From SVFI01 sp964519385 (GTDB lineage Bacteria; Bacillota; Clostridia; Lachnospirales; Lachnospiraceae): 64,000 bases of DNA. The stretch's first letter is position 1, and each line of letters starts with the position of its first letter. Of this stretch, positions 41,785 through 50,135 are shown one piece after another. A model generated the notes under the pieces. It did no database searches, was not told the DNA's origin, and saw only the letters and a list, made by a program, of their open reading frames with translations. The translations under genes and the position numbers were made by a program. The DNA is taken from NCBI GenBank assembly GCA_964519385.1, contig CAZFLR010000002.1, positions 66,932 to 130,931 of the forward strand. Reading direction: 5' to 3'.

Positions 41785-44316
41785 TTATATTTCCTCTAAG
41801 AGCTGTTCAAACTCTTCCATGGTCATAAGCACTTTTCTCGGTTTGGTTCCTTCTTCCTCTCCGACAACGCCATAGTCGCACAACTGGTCCATAATGCGCG
41901 CCGCTCGGTTAAAACCGATTTTGAACACCCTTTGAAGCTTTCCGATGGAAGCTTTTTCCTGTTCTATGATAAATCTTCCCGCATCGGCAAAATACATATC
42001 CCTTTCATCGCCGCCGGACGACTTTGCGCCCAAGGCATCAGAACCGGTTCCCATGGATGCAATCTGCGCTTCCACTGCCTGCATGTCCGAATCATCCCCG
42101 ACATTCTGTGCTTTTAAGAAGTCAACCACGTCTGCCACCTCTCCGTCCGACACGAACGCTCCCTGTACACGGACCGGTTTTGGATATCCCTGCGGATAAA
42201 AAAGCATGTCACCCTTACCCAGCAGCTTCTCTGCCCCGTTCATATCAAGAATCGTTCTGGAGTCCACACCAGACGAAACAGCGAACGCAATACGGCTCGG
42301 CATATTGGCTTTAATCAATCCCGTGATGACATCCACCGACGGTCTCTGCGTTGCTATCACAAGATGAATTCCGGCCGCTCTTGCCAACTGTGCGAGACGG
42401 CAGATAGATTCTTCCACCTCGCCCGGTGCCACCATCATAAGGTCTGCAAGCTCGTCCACGATAATAACAATCTGCGGAAGCTTCTGTGGCAGCTCTTCGC
42501 CGCCGTTTTCCGTCATTTCCTCCACCTTTTTGTTATAGCCCTTCAAATCTCTCACATGAAGATCCTCAAACTTTTTATATCGCTCCGTCATCTCATTGAC
42601 TCCCCATTGCAGCGCAGCAGCAGCCTTTTTAGGGTCTGTCACCACCGGCAGCAGAAGGTGAGGTATTCCGTTATAAACACTCAGTTCCACAACCTTCGGG
42701 TCCACCATGATAAGCTTCACTTCATCCGGCGTAGCCTTATATAAGATACTCATAATCAGTGTATTGATACACACACTCTTACCCGAACCCGTTGAACCTG
42801 CAATAAGGACATGCGGCATTTTTGCTATGTCTGCAACCACGGTCTGCCCGGCGATATCCTTGCCGACCGCAAATGCAATGCCCGATTTAAACTCCCTAAA
42901 TACAGAAGTATCCAGCAAATCGCGAAGTGCCACCATAGTGTTTTCCTTATTCGGCACCTCAATACCGATGGCTGCTTTTCCCGGAATCGGTGCTTCTATA
43001 CGAATATCCGTCGCGGCGAGATTCAGCTTGATATCATCCGACAGATTGACAATTTTGCTTACCTTTACCCCCATCTCCGGCTGAAGTTCATAACGCGTCA
43101 CTGCCGGTCCCTGACTGATATCCGTTATCGTCACATTGACACCGAAGGTTTTCAGCGTCTGTTTTAGCTGCATCGCGGTCTCTTTCAACTGCTTTTCGGA
43201 GTTTCCTCCGCCCGTTTTTTCATTTTTCTTAAGAAGAGAAAGCGGCGGTTTTTTGTAAGGTTTCTTTCGCACCGGCACAGGCTTTGGTATTAGTTCCTCC
43301 GGTTGCTGTTCCCCTGCATACGCTGCATCGCGTCCGAACTGTTCCGCACTCTCCTCAAGCGCAGAGGATATCTTCTGCATATCCAGCGGTTCTTCCTTAT
43401 CGAGAACCTTGACCTTATGTACGCGCTTTACAGGCTCCGGTTCCGGACTTGCCGGTGCAATACCCTTGATTGTAATGCGGTCCAGCTCGTCCTCAAGAGA
43501 TGCAAATTCCTGTTCCTTTATATCATCCACGGCAGGCATCACATGCTCTGCCATCTCCTCCTGTCTCGGTATCGCTGTATTTACAGACACACCTGACACC
43601 TTCTGGTCCATACGCTTTTTCTTTCGTTCCTCGCGTTCCTGTTCCCGTTTGGAACGTTCCTGTATCCTGTGCTCTCGTATTTCCTCATTTCTGACCACGC
43701 GTCTGTCATAATCCTCCCGTGCGGTCTCATACACTCTTCTGCTTCCCTTTGCCACTCCTCTGACGAACGATTTTTCCGTCAAGAGAACCAGACAGAGAAT
43801 CATCAGTATAAGGGAGACGGCAATGGTTCCGACAATACCAATCAGTCCGGATACGGAGGCTGCCAGAAACGCTCCTATGACACCTCCGCTGAAAACATGA
43901 CTGACCGAGTAGGCATAATACTCTGCCACACTTTCTCCGACCTTATCCATTCCTGTCAGCAGCGCGAGTATGATTTCAATATCGATAAACAGCACGACCG
44001 CCGACCACAGCTTGATTGTCGCTGTCCGGTTTCCGAGATTTACCACCGAAAACAGAATAGAAAAAAACAAAGCCGGCGGTGCAATGTAGGCAAGAAGTCC
44101 GAAGACACCGAACATCACATTGCTGATTGCATCTCCAACCTTACCGATAATATGAAAATTACATAAAAAGAGCAATATCGTTATCGCAATTGCAATGAGA
44201 AGAAATACCTCATCCTTCACCTCACTGCTGAACGACTGCTGATTCTTACTGTTATTCTTTCTTCTTCCTGTTGACTTACGGGAGGAAGCAGGCTTTTTAC
44301 CTCTTTGTGTTGCCAT
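41785..44316 (-). CDS. FtsK/SpoIIIE DNA translocase
   Basis: 843-residue septal DNA pump. N-terminal basic/polar stretch, four to five membrane helices (about 38-185), a low-complexity charged linker (about 200-370) and the RecA-like motor with Walker A GSTGSGKSVCINTLI, Walker B VIIVDELADLMM and ATQRPSVDVITGLIK. The C-terminal winged-helix gamma domain (FNRAARIMDQLCDYGVVG) reads polar DNA sequences. Either FtsK-type chromosome segregation or SpoIIIE-type forespore pumping is possible; the sporulation genes in the window suggest it could do both. ATG at 44316 lies 8 bases after GGAG. Own promoter just upstream. Confidence 0.96.
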   Translation of the reverse strand: MATQRGKKPASSRKSTGRRKNNSKNQQSFSSEVKDEVFLLIAIAITILLFLCNFHIIGKVGDAISNVMFGVFGLLAYIAPPALFFSILFSVVNLGNRTATIKLWSAVVLFIDIEIILALLTGMDKVGESVAEYYAYSVSHVFSGGVIGAFLAASVSGLIGIVGTIAVSLILMILCLVLLTEKSFVRGVAKGSRRVYETAREDYDRRVVRNEEIREHRIQERSKREQEREERKKKRMDQKVSGVSVNTAIPRQEEMAEHVMPAVDDIKEQEFASLEDELDRITIKGIAPASPEPEPVKRVHKVKVLDKEEPLDMQKISSALEESAEQFGRDAAYAGEQQPEELIPKPVPVRKKPYKKPPLSLLKKNEKTGGGNSEKQLKETAMQLKQTLKTFGVNVTITDISQGPAVTRYELQPEMGVKVSKIVNLSDDIKLNLAATDIRIEAPIPGKAAIGIEVPNKENTMVALRDLLDTSVFREFKSGIAFAVGKDIAGQTVVADIAKMPHVLIAGSTGSGKSVCINTLIMSILYKATPDEVKLIMVDPKVVELSVYNGIPHLLLPVVTDPKKAAAALQWGVNEMTERYKKFEDLHVRDLKGYNKKVEEMTENGGEELPQKLPQIVIIVDELADLMMVAPGEVEESICRLAQLARAAGIHLVIATQRPSVDVITGLIKANMPSRIAFAVSSGVDSRTILDMNGAEKLLGKGDMLFYPQGYPKPVRVQGAFVSDGEVADVVDFLKAQNVGDDSDMQAVEAQIASMGTGSDALGAKSSGGDERDMYFADAGRFIIEQEKASIGKLQRVFKIGFNRAARIMDQLCDYGVVGEEEGTKPRKVLMTMEEFEQLLEEI

Positions 44317-44361
44317 TTTTTTCACTCCGATTTCTTAATTTCAGAATAAACTCCATCTTCG

Positions 44362-44390
44362 AGTATAGCATTTTTTTTTCAAAATGTCAT
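44362..44390 (-). promoter_or_regulatory. SigA-type promoter of ftsK/spoIIIE
   Basis: Minus strand: -35 ATGACA (44385-44390), 17-bp spacer, -10 TATACT (44362-44367) with an extended TGC just upstream. Both boxes are 5/6. It lies directly after the stop of the ClpP-like gene, so ftsK need not depend on read-through. Confidence 0.7.
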
Positions 44391-44397
44391 CCGTAAC

Positions 44398-45111
44398 TTA
44401 TCCCCTATTTCGCGCCCCTGTTGCATTCTTCTTTTTTTCTATCATTTTATGCAGTTTTTCCATTGCATCCTTCAGTCCGCCTACCCTGTCAATAATCCGG
44501 TACTCTACTGCCTGTTGTCCGTTCAAAACACTCCCCACATCCTTCGTGAGAACCTTTGTCTCCATCATGAGCTTTTCAAAAAATTCTTTTTCTATCCCCG
44601 AATGAGATACGACAAAGCCTGTAATACGGTCCTGAATGGATTTAAAATAATCAAAAGTGGCCGGTGTACCTATAATCATTCCGTTCATTCTTACCGGATG
44701 AATTACCATTGCTGCACTTTTTACTATAAAGGAGTAATCCGCACTGACCGCAATCGGGACTCCGATGGAATGGCTGCCTCCAAGGACAAGTGAAACCGTT
44801 GGCTTGCTCAGTGATGCAATCATCTCTGCAATTGCAAGACCCGCTTCCACATCTCCTCCCATTGTATTTAATAAAATAAGCACTCCGTCCACGTCCGATG
44901 CATCTTCAAGTTGTGCAAGTCTTGGCAGAAGATGCTCATACTTTGTGGTCTTGGAAGTCCCGGAAAGATTTTCATGTCCTTCCACCTCCCCGATAATTGT
45001 AATCAGTTCTATTTTGTGTTTTTCCTCATTTCCATCCAGACATACAGAGCCTGTATCCTTCACACAATCTGACTCAGCCTGTCTTTTTTCGATTTCATTC
45101 TTATCTGACAT
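44398..45111 (-). CDS. ClpP-family serine protease (TepA-like)
   Basis: 237-residue member of the ClpP/crotonase fold, nearest to TepA (translocation-enhancing protein). After a charged N-terminus (about 1-40), VLILLNTMGGDVEAGLAIAEMI is the ClpP-like glycine strand; the nucleophile is in GGSHSIGVP and the His in VIHPVRMNG. Typical TepA length. The membrane segments of some relatives are absent. TepA has been tied to protein secretion and to germination in Bacillus. Start at ATG 45111 behind AGGAGAAGG; the longer frame crosses a terminator. ftsK is directly downstream, as also in Bacillus (tepA-spoIIIE). Confidence 0.88.
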   Translation of the reverse strand: MSDKNEIEKRQAESDCVKDTGSVCLDGNEEKHKIELITIIGEVEGHENLSGTSKTTKYEHLLPRLAQLEDASDVDGVLILLNTMGGDVEAGLAIAEMIASLSKPTVSLVLGGSHSIGVPIAVSADYSFIVKSAAMVIHPVRMNGMIIGTPATFDYFKSIQDRITGFVVSHSGIEKEFFEKLMMETKVLTKDVGSVLNGQQAVEYRIIDRVGGLKDAMEKLHKMIEKKKNATGARNRG

Positions 45112-45132
45112 TCTCACCTTCTCCTTCCATAC

Positions 45133-45164
45133 AAAAAAGGAACCGCATTTGCGATTCCTTTTTA
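45133..45164 (-). terminator. Rho-independent terminator after the 55-residue gene
   Basis: Minus strand: A-rich arm AAAAAGGAA, inner CGCA/TGCG pairing with a 2-base loop, TTCCTTTTTT arm and T tail. It starts 15 bp after the small gene's stop and ends before the ribosome site of the ClpP-like gene. The symmetry makes it probably bidirectional. Confidence 0.75.
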
Positions 45165-45178
45165 GTATTACCTGTTTG

Positions 45179-45346
45179 TTACGGAATATCATAATAATTA
45201 TTCGCCGGTTTTTCAATGTCAAAATACATCTTATCCGCCGCCACTTCATAATCATAATTCATTTCTTTTTTTACATGCGGCTTCGGTCCCGGCAATGGAT
45301 TTTCTATAAATTTAATTTCTTTTTTTATCGGACTGTTCTGTTCCAT
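45179..45346 (-). CDS. 55-residue small protein, unknown function
   Basis: Short frame between the glycosyltransferase and a terminator: ATG at 45346, stop TAA at 45179, with GAGGTGAG as ribosome site. The protein begins MEQNSPIKKEIKF, contains a Pro-rich NPLPGPKPHVKKEM stretch followed by YDYEVAADKMYFDIE and ends ANNYYDIP. It has no membrane segment; the N-terminal half is basic and the C-terminal half acidic and Tyr-rich. I recall similar short NPLPGPKxHVKK proteins in Lachnospiraceae, but no function. The clean ribosome site, in-frame length and terminator after the stop all support a real gene. Confidence 0.72.
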   Translation of the reverse strand: MEQNSPIKKEIKFIENPLPGPKPHVKKEMNYDYEVAADKMYFDIEKPANNYYDIP

Positions 45347-45375
45347 CCGTCTCACCTCTTATACAGCCTTCGCAT

Positions 45376-46326
45376 TTATCTGTCATGTGACAGGTAAGTT
45401 TCAATATTGTATCTCGGTCTGTGCTTTACTTCCATATATATTTTTCCGACATATTGACCGATAATACCGATGGCAAACAACTGCAGTCCTCCCAGCAGCC
45501 ATATCGACAGAATCAGTGATGTCCAGCCGGCCACTACCGTTCCGTTACAGTAGGACACAAACGCATATATAGCTGCAAGCACACACATGAAAATAATAAA
45601 AATACCAAGTCCCGCAATAAAGTTAATCGGTTTTACGCTGAAGGACGTGATTCCGTTCCACGCAAGTGCAAGCATCTTTTTGAGCGGATACTTCGACTCG
45701 CCGGCAATACGCTCTTTGCGCTCATAATACACGCAATCCGTCTGATATCCAATCAGTGGCATAATACCTCGGAGATACAGATTCACCTCTTCATAATTGG
45801 AAAACTGCTCCACGGCACGTTTACTCATCAGACGATAGTCCGCATGATTGTAAACCGTCTTGACCCCCATGGCTGCAAGCACCTTATAAAACATCTGCGC
45901 CGTTGTCCGTTTAAAAAATGAATCCTTCTTCCGGTCATTTCTCACGCCATAGACAATATCATTGCCCTCGTGGAATTTATCAACCATCTCTTCCATGACG
46001 AGCGTATCGTCCTGAAGATCGGCATCGATGGAAATCATAATGTCAGAATTGTCCTTTGCCTGAATCATACCGGCCGTCAGAGCAAACTGATGACCGACAT
46101 TTCCTGCCAGCTTTAAACCAAAGACCTTATCATTCTCCTTATGTAATTTTTCAATCAGTTCCCACGTTGCGTCTTTACTTCCGTCGTCCACATACAGAAT
46201 ATAGCTGTCCTTCGCAATCTTTTCCCTGCGAATCATATTATCAAGAACACCGGTCAATTCTTTTGTGGTAATCGGCAACATTTCTTCCTCGTTATAACAA
46301 GGAACCACAATTGCTAATCTGTCCAT
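45376..46326 (-). CDS. GT2 glycosyltransferase with C-terminal membrane helices (polyprenyl-P-sugar type)
   Basis: 316-residue family 2 glycosyltransferase like GtrB/YkcC/DPM1, which transfers a sugar from a nucleotide donor to undecaprenyl phosphate on the cytoplasmic face. Motifs: VVPCYNEEEMLP, YVDDGSKDAT, donor/metal site SIDADLQDD, and ADYRLMSKRAV. Two membrane helices at about 235-260 and 275-295 end the protein. GGAG lies 6 bases before the ATG. Located between the sulfhydrylase gene and the small 55-residue gene; no adjacent flippase or GtrC-like partner. The sugar is unknown. Confidence 0.9.
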   Translation of the reverse strand: MDRLAIVVPCYNEEEMLPITTKELTGVLDNMIRREKIAKDSYILYVDDGSKDATWELIEKLHKENDKVFGLKLAGNVGHQFALTAGMIQAKDNSDIMISIDADLQDDTLVMEEMVDKFHEGNDIVYGVRNDRKKDSFFKRTTAQMFYKVLAAMGVKTVYNHADYRLMSKRAVEQFSNYEEVNLYLRGIMPLIGYQTDCVYYERKERIAGESKYPLKKMLALAWNGITSFSVKPINFIAGLGIFIIFMCVLAAIYAFVSYCNGTVVAGWTSLILSIWLLGGLQLFAIGIIGQYVGKIYMEVKHRPRYNIETYLSHDR

Positions 46327-46369
46327 CTTTTATCTCCATACCTTTATATACATTCATCATGCGTATGAC

Positions 46370-47659
46370 TTACAAAATGTCAAGTGCCTGTGAGAGATCC
46401 TCAATAATATCCTTTACATCCTCAATTCCGACAGATAAGCGAATCATACCCGGATCCACTCCTGCCTCGGCAAGCTGCTGTTCATTCATCTGTCTGTGTG
46501 TATGACTTGCCGGATGAAGTACACAGGTTCTGGCATCGGCAACGTGTGTCACGATTGCTGCCAGTCCGAGTTGATCCATAAAACGGACCGTATCCTGTTT
46601 ATCACCATTTACGGCAAAAGAAATTACACCACAGGTACCGTTAGGCATATATTTCTGCGCTCTCTCATAATATTTACTGCTCTTAAGTCCCGGATATTCC
46701 ACCCATTTCACCTTCGGATGATTTTCAAGGAATTCAGCCACCTTCTGTGCATTTTCGCAGTGACGCGGAACACGGAGATGAAGCGTCTCAAGACCTACAT
46801 TTAACAAAAACGCGTTCTGTGGCGACTGAATGGAGCCCAGATCTCTCATAAGCTGTGCTGTCGCCTTTGTGATAAAGGCTGCTTTTCCGAAACGTTCCGT
46901 GTAGGTTACTCCATGATAAGAGTCATCCGGATAGCAAAGTCCCGGGAACTTGTCCGGATATTTCGTCCAGTCAAAATTACCGCTGTCTACGATACATCCG
47001 CCGACTGCCATGGCATGTCCGTCCATGTACTTGGTGGTGGAATGTGTAACAATATCAACTCCAAACTCGAACGGACGGCAATTGATTGGCGTAGGGAATG
47101 TATTATCCACAATCATCGGCACTCCATGAGCATGTGCTGCTGATACGAATTTATCAAAATCAAGCACAACCAGTGCCGGGTTTGCAATACTTTCTGCGAG
47201 GACACATTTGGTATTTTCCTTAAACGCTGCATCCAGTTCCTCCGGAGTACAATCCGGGTCAATCACAGTACATTCAATGCCCATTCGTTTCATGGTAACC
47301 GTCAGAAGATTAAAGGTTCCGCCATATACACTTGATGACATAATCACATGATCGCCTGCTCCGGCAATATTAAACACGGCATAATAATTCGCAGCCTGTC
47401 CGGATGAAGTCAGCATTGCAGCTACTCCGCCCTCCAGATCACAAATTTTCTGTGCCACACAGTCATTGGTCGGATTCTGAAGTCTCGTATAAAAATATCC
47501 GTTTTCTTCCAAATCAAACAGACGGCCCATCTGCTCTGTTGACTCATATTTAAATGTTGTTGACTGATAAATCGGAAGCACTCGCGCCTCACCGTTTTTC
47601 GGCTGCCATCCTCCCTGAATACATCTTGTTCCCGTTCCGTACTCACTCATTGGTTTCAT
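46370..47659 (-). CDS. O-acetylhomoserine aminocarboxypropyltransferase (sulfhydrylase)
   Basis: 429-residue fold-type I PLP enzyme of Cys/Met metabolism. It makes homocysteine from O-acetylhomoserine and sulfide, with cysteine synthase side activity in some members. Motifs: TRLQNPTNDCVAQKI, SSGQAANYYAVFNI, VDNTFPTPINCRPFE and the PLP lysine in HSTTKYMDGHAMAVGG. Length and the late LSVGIEDVKDIIEDL end match MetY rather than MetB. Start at ATG 47659, 7 bases after GAGGAGG. It starts 36 bp after yebC; no S-box or T-box leader fits in that gap. Confidence 0.93.
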   Translation of the reverse strand: MKPMSEYGTGTRCIQGGWQPKNGEARVLPIYQSTTFKYESTEQMGRLFDLEENGYFYTRLQNPTNDCVAQKICDLEGGVAAMLTSSGQAANYYAVFNIAGAGDHVIMSSSVYGGTFNLLTVTMKRMGIECTVIDPDCTPEELDAAFKENTKCVLAESIANPALVVLDFDKFVSAAHAHGVPMIVDNTFPTPINCRPFEFGVDIVTHSTTKYMDGHAMAVGGCIVDSGNFDWTKYPDKFPGLCYPDDSYHGVTYTERFGKAAFITKATAQLMRDLGSIQSPQNAFLLNVGLETLHLRVPRHCENAQKVAEFLENHPKVKWVEYPGLKSSKYYERAQKYMPNGTCGVISFAVNGDKQDTVRFMDQLGLAAIVTHVADARTCVLHPASHTHRQMNEQQLAEAGVDPGMIRLSVGIEDVKDIIEDLSQALDIL

Positions 47660-47695
47660 ATTGTATCCTCCTCGTGTCACTCGTTCTTTCCGCTT

Positions 47696-48424
47696 TTATT
47701 CATCCCAGTTATGGTATACGGCCTGTACATCATCATCCTCATCCAGAAGATCCAGTGTACGGTTGAGCTGTTTAATGTCATTTTCATCCGTAAGTGAAAC
47801 ATAATTCTGCGGAATCATCGTCACTTCGGCAGATGCCATTGCAATTTTCTCAGCATTCAGCGCATCATATACTGCCTGAAAATCATCCGAAGCCGTGATA
47901 ATCTCAAAGCTGTCCTCTTCCTCCGCAAAATCCTCTGCGCCTGCATCGAGAGCCAGCATCATAAGATCGTCTGCCTCCATATCACACTCTTCCTTATCAA
48001 TGATAATCTGTCCTTTTTTATCGAACATAAAGGACACGCAGCCCTGTGTTCCGATGCTTCCTGAGCCTTTGGTAAACGCGCTTCTCACGTTGGCTGCCGT
48101 TCTGTTCTTATTGTCCGTAAGTGCCTCTACAATAATGGCAATACCGCTTGGTCCGTAGCCTTCATATGTAACATGCTCATACGTCACGTTTCCGAGATCT
48201 CCCGAAGCTCTCTTAATCCCTCTTTCAATCGTATCATTCGGCATGTTGTTTGCCTTTGCCTTTGCAATGACGGTTGCAAGCTTAAAATTGTTGGTCGGAT
48301 CCGGTCCTCCCTCTTTTACCGCAACGGCGATTTCACGTCCGATGATTGTAAAAACCTTTCCCTTTGCAGCGTCATTTTTTTCCTTTTTGTGTTTAATGTT
48401 TGCAAATTTTGAATGTCCTGACAT
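47696..48424 (-). CDS. yebC: YebC/PmpR family protein
   Basis: 242-residue YebC-family protein. MSGHSKFANIKHKKEKNDA is the diagnostic N-terminus, followed by KLATVIAKAKANNMPND and YEGYGPSGIAIIVEALTDN. Family members were first called transcription regulators (PmpR); recent work links YebC-type proteins to translation of proline stretches, so 'regulator' is uncertain. ATG at 48424 is chosen behind AGAGGAG; the longer frame is not conserved. A near-consensus promoter and a 5' leader hairpin lie upstream. Confidence 0.94.
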   Translation of the reverse strand: MSGHSKFANIKHKKEKNDAAKGKVFTIIGREIAVAVKEGGPDPTNNFKLATVIAKAKANNMPNDTIERGIKRASGDLGNVTYEHVTYEGYGPSGIAIIVEALTDNKNRTAANVRSAFTKGSGSIGTQGCVSFMFDKKGQIIIDKEECDMEADDLMMLALDAGAEDFAEEEDSFEIITASDDFQAVYDALNAEKIAMASAEVTMIPQNYVSLTDENDIKQLNRTLDLLDEDDDVQAVYHNWDE

Positions 48425-48459
48425 GAATATTTCTCCTCTTTCTCTTTTCGTCACATCGC

Positions 48460-48477
48460 TGCGCTTATATCCGCGCA
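48460..48477 (-). promoter_or_regulatory. Leader hairpin of yebC
   Basis: TGCGC/GCGCA stem with an 8-base loop in the yebC 5' leader, about 36 bp before the ATG and downstream of the promoter. There is no T tail, so it is not a terminator; it may stabilise the transcript. Confidence 0.3.
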
Positions 48478-48490
48478 ACACATCTTTTTT

Positions 48491-48519
48491 AATATATCAT
48501 TTCACTGAATGTTCGTCAA
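48491..48519 (-). promoter_or_regulatory. SigA-type promoter of yebC
   Basis: Minus strand: -35 TTGACG (48514-48519), 17-bp spacer, -10 TATATT (48491-48496), each 5/6 to consensus. It lies just after the mazF stop, so yebC and the sulfhydrylase gene form a unit separate from alr-mazF. Confidence 0.75.
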
Positions 48520-48538
48520 TCATGGGGTTGCTCTCGAT

Positions 48539-48880
48539 TTATGTATTCAGAGCAAGGCTGATTAGCAGTGCATAATCCACTTTTTTCATAATGGTGCTGT
48601 CGAGATGACATATTTTATCCTTCAGACGCAACTTATCAATTGTGCGAAGCTGCTCCAGCAGAATAACCGAATCCTTTACCATATGATATCGTTCCGCAGA
48701 AAGCTCGATATGGGTCGGGAGCTTGGCTTTATTCATCTTTGAAGTAATTGCAGCACATATGACCGTCGGGCTGTGCTTGTTTCCCACATCATTCTGAATG
48801 ATAAGGACGGGACGGATACCTCCCTGTTCACTCCCGACCACAGGTCGTAAATCTGCATAATATATGTCACCGCGTCTCAT
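48539..48880 (-). CDS. MazF/EndoA-type mRNA interferase, no antitoxin gene adjacent
   Basis: 113-residue PemK/MazF toxin that would cut single-stranded mRNA at a short motif. It is very close to B. subtilis EndoA: RRGDIYYADLRPVVGSEQGG, GGIRP with the catalytic-site Arg, QNDVGNKHSPTV and AAITSK with the Thr, then LLEQLRTIDK and the C-terminal ISLAL. Start ATG at 48880 after GGAG with an 11-base spacer. In Bacillus the order is alr-ndoAI-ndoA, but here only 75 bp separate alr from this gene and no antitoxin frame fits. A 9-bp inverted repeat ends between its ribosome site and ATG. Confidence 0.93.
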   Translation of the reverse strand: MRRGDIYYADLRPVVGSEQGGIRPVLIIQNDVGNKHSPTVICAAITSKMNKAKLPTHIELSAERYHMVKDSVILLEQLRTIDKLRLKDKICHLDSTIMKKVDYALLISLALNT

Positions 48881-48882
48881 GA

Positions 48883-48942
48883 AATACAACACTCCTTTTT
48901 TCAAATCTTTTCCAAAGTATTGCCAAAAAAATCTGTTGTATT
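48883..48942 (-). promoter_or_regulatory. Inverted repeat spanning the mazF ribosome site
   Basis: Arms AATACAACA (minus strand, 48934-48942, just after alr) and TGTTGTATT (48883-48891, between the GGAG and the ATG of mazF) are exact 9-bp complements with 42 nt between. In RNA the second arm could pair with the first and alter access to the mazF start. The loop is A/T-rich and has no T tail typical of a terminator. Confidence 0.4.
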
Positions 48943-48955
48943 CCTTTTTTTCTGA

Positions 48956-50134
48956 TTACCTGCCGGTTTCATCATGCTCCGGGCTTCCTACAACCTCACC
49001 GTTCTTTGTATAAACCCTAGGGATACGCTTTGAGAGATCACAGGCAAATTCGTAATTAAATCGTCCGCTCATCTCCCCGAGCTCTTCCATTGTAAGCCGT
49101 GCTTCTCCATCCGTTCCGATTAATGTCACCTCATCATTACAGGTCACTTCCTGAATATCCGTCACATCAACCATAAACTGATCCATACATACCCTTCCGA
49201 CAATCGGAGCTCTCTGTCCGCGAATCAGTACATACCCTTTGTTGGAAAGGCTGCGCGGATAACCGTCTCCGTAACCTACGGGAATTGTTGCAATTCTGCG
49301 TGTTTCCTCCGCCACATAGGTTCCGCCGTAGCTTACGGGTGTTCCCTTGTCAATCTCCTTCAGATAAACAATATGACTCTTTAAGGAAAGTGCAGGTCTG
49401 AGTTTTACCCTGTCACACACCACCTCATCCGACGGCCACAATCCGTATAAAATAATTCCCGCACGCACAAGACCCATGTGTGCCTGAGGCATTTCGATAA
49501 TTCCCGCGCTGTTTGAAATATGATGGTACGGAATCCTTTTCAGTCCGCTTTCCTCCAGACGTTCCAAAAACTCTGTATAGCGTGAAAGTTGGGCAAGTGC
49601 AGCCGACTTATCCTTCTCATCCGCACGCGAGAAATGGGTGAAAATTCCTTCCACCTCCACATTCGGAAGCTCCATCACCCTCTTTATAAAACCGATTCCC
49701 TCCTCATCCGGAGAAATTCCGATACGCGACATTCCGGTATCGACTTTTATATGCACCTTTACCGTCTTCCCCACACGGCCGGCCGCCTCCGAAAACTGCT
49801 CTGCCTGGTCTGTGCGAAAGATTGCCGGTCTCACTCCGTTTGCTGCCATTTCTTCATAGCTTTCCGGGAAAGTGTATCCGAGACACAAAATCGGTTTCTC
49901 AATTCCCGCGTCTCTCAGAGCCATGGACTCTTCCGCCGTCGCCGTTGCATAGCCGAAGATATAAGGTATCTTTTCAAGTTCCCGGGCGATAGGAATTGCC
50001 CCGTGTCCGTATCCGTCCGTTTTGATAACTGCGATGATTTTTGTCTCATCTGTAAGATTTTGTTTCATCTGTTCAAGATTTTCAAGTATTGCATCCAGAC
50101 TAACATAAGCACATACTCTTTCATGCAGTTTCAT
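48956..50134 (-). CDS. alr: Alanine racemase
   Basis: 392-residue fold-type III PLP enzyme that makes D-alanine for peptidoglycan. PLP lysine is in AVIKTDGYGHG (about residue 38); KVDTGMSRIG, ISNSAGI and the second catalytic Tyr region SYGGTY follow; VGRVCMDQFMVD marks the C-terminal beta domain. The ATG at 50134 has GAGG nine bases upstream and lies 1 bp from the nnr stop; a TTG at 50155 is less likely. It is placed between nnr and mazF, as in other Firmicutes. Confidence 0.96.
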   Translation of the reverse strand: MKLHERVCAYVSLDAILENLEQMKQNLTDETKIIAVIKTDGYGHGAIPIARELEKIPYIFGYATATAEESMALRDAGIEKPILCLGYTFPESYEEMAANGVRPAIFRTDQAEQFSEAAGRVGKTVKVHIKVDTGMSRIGISPDEEGIGFIKRVMELPNVEVEGIFTHFSRADEKDKSAALAQLSRYTEFLERLEESGLKRIPYHHISNSAGIIEMPQAHMGLVRAGIILYGLWPSDEVVCDRVKLRPALSLKSHIVYLKEIDKGTPVSYGGTYVAEETRRIATIPVGYGDGYPRSLSNKGYVLIRGQRAPIVGRVCMDQFMVDVTDIQEVTCNDEVTLIGTDGEARLTMEELGEMSGRFNYEFACDLSKRIPRVYTKNGEVVGSPEHDETGR

Positions 50135-50135
50135 T

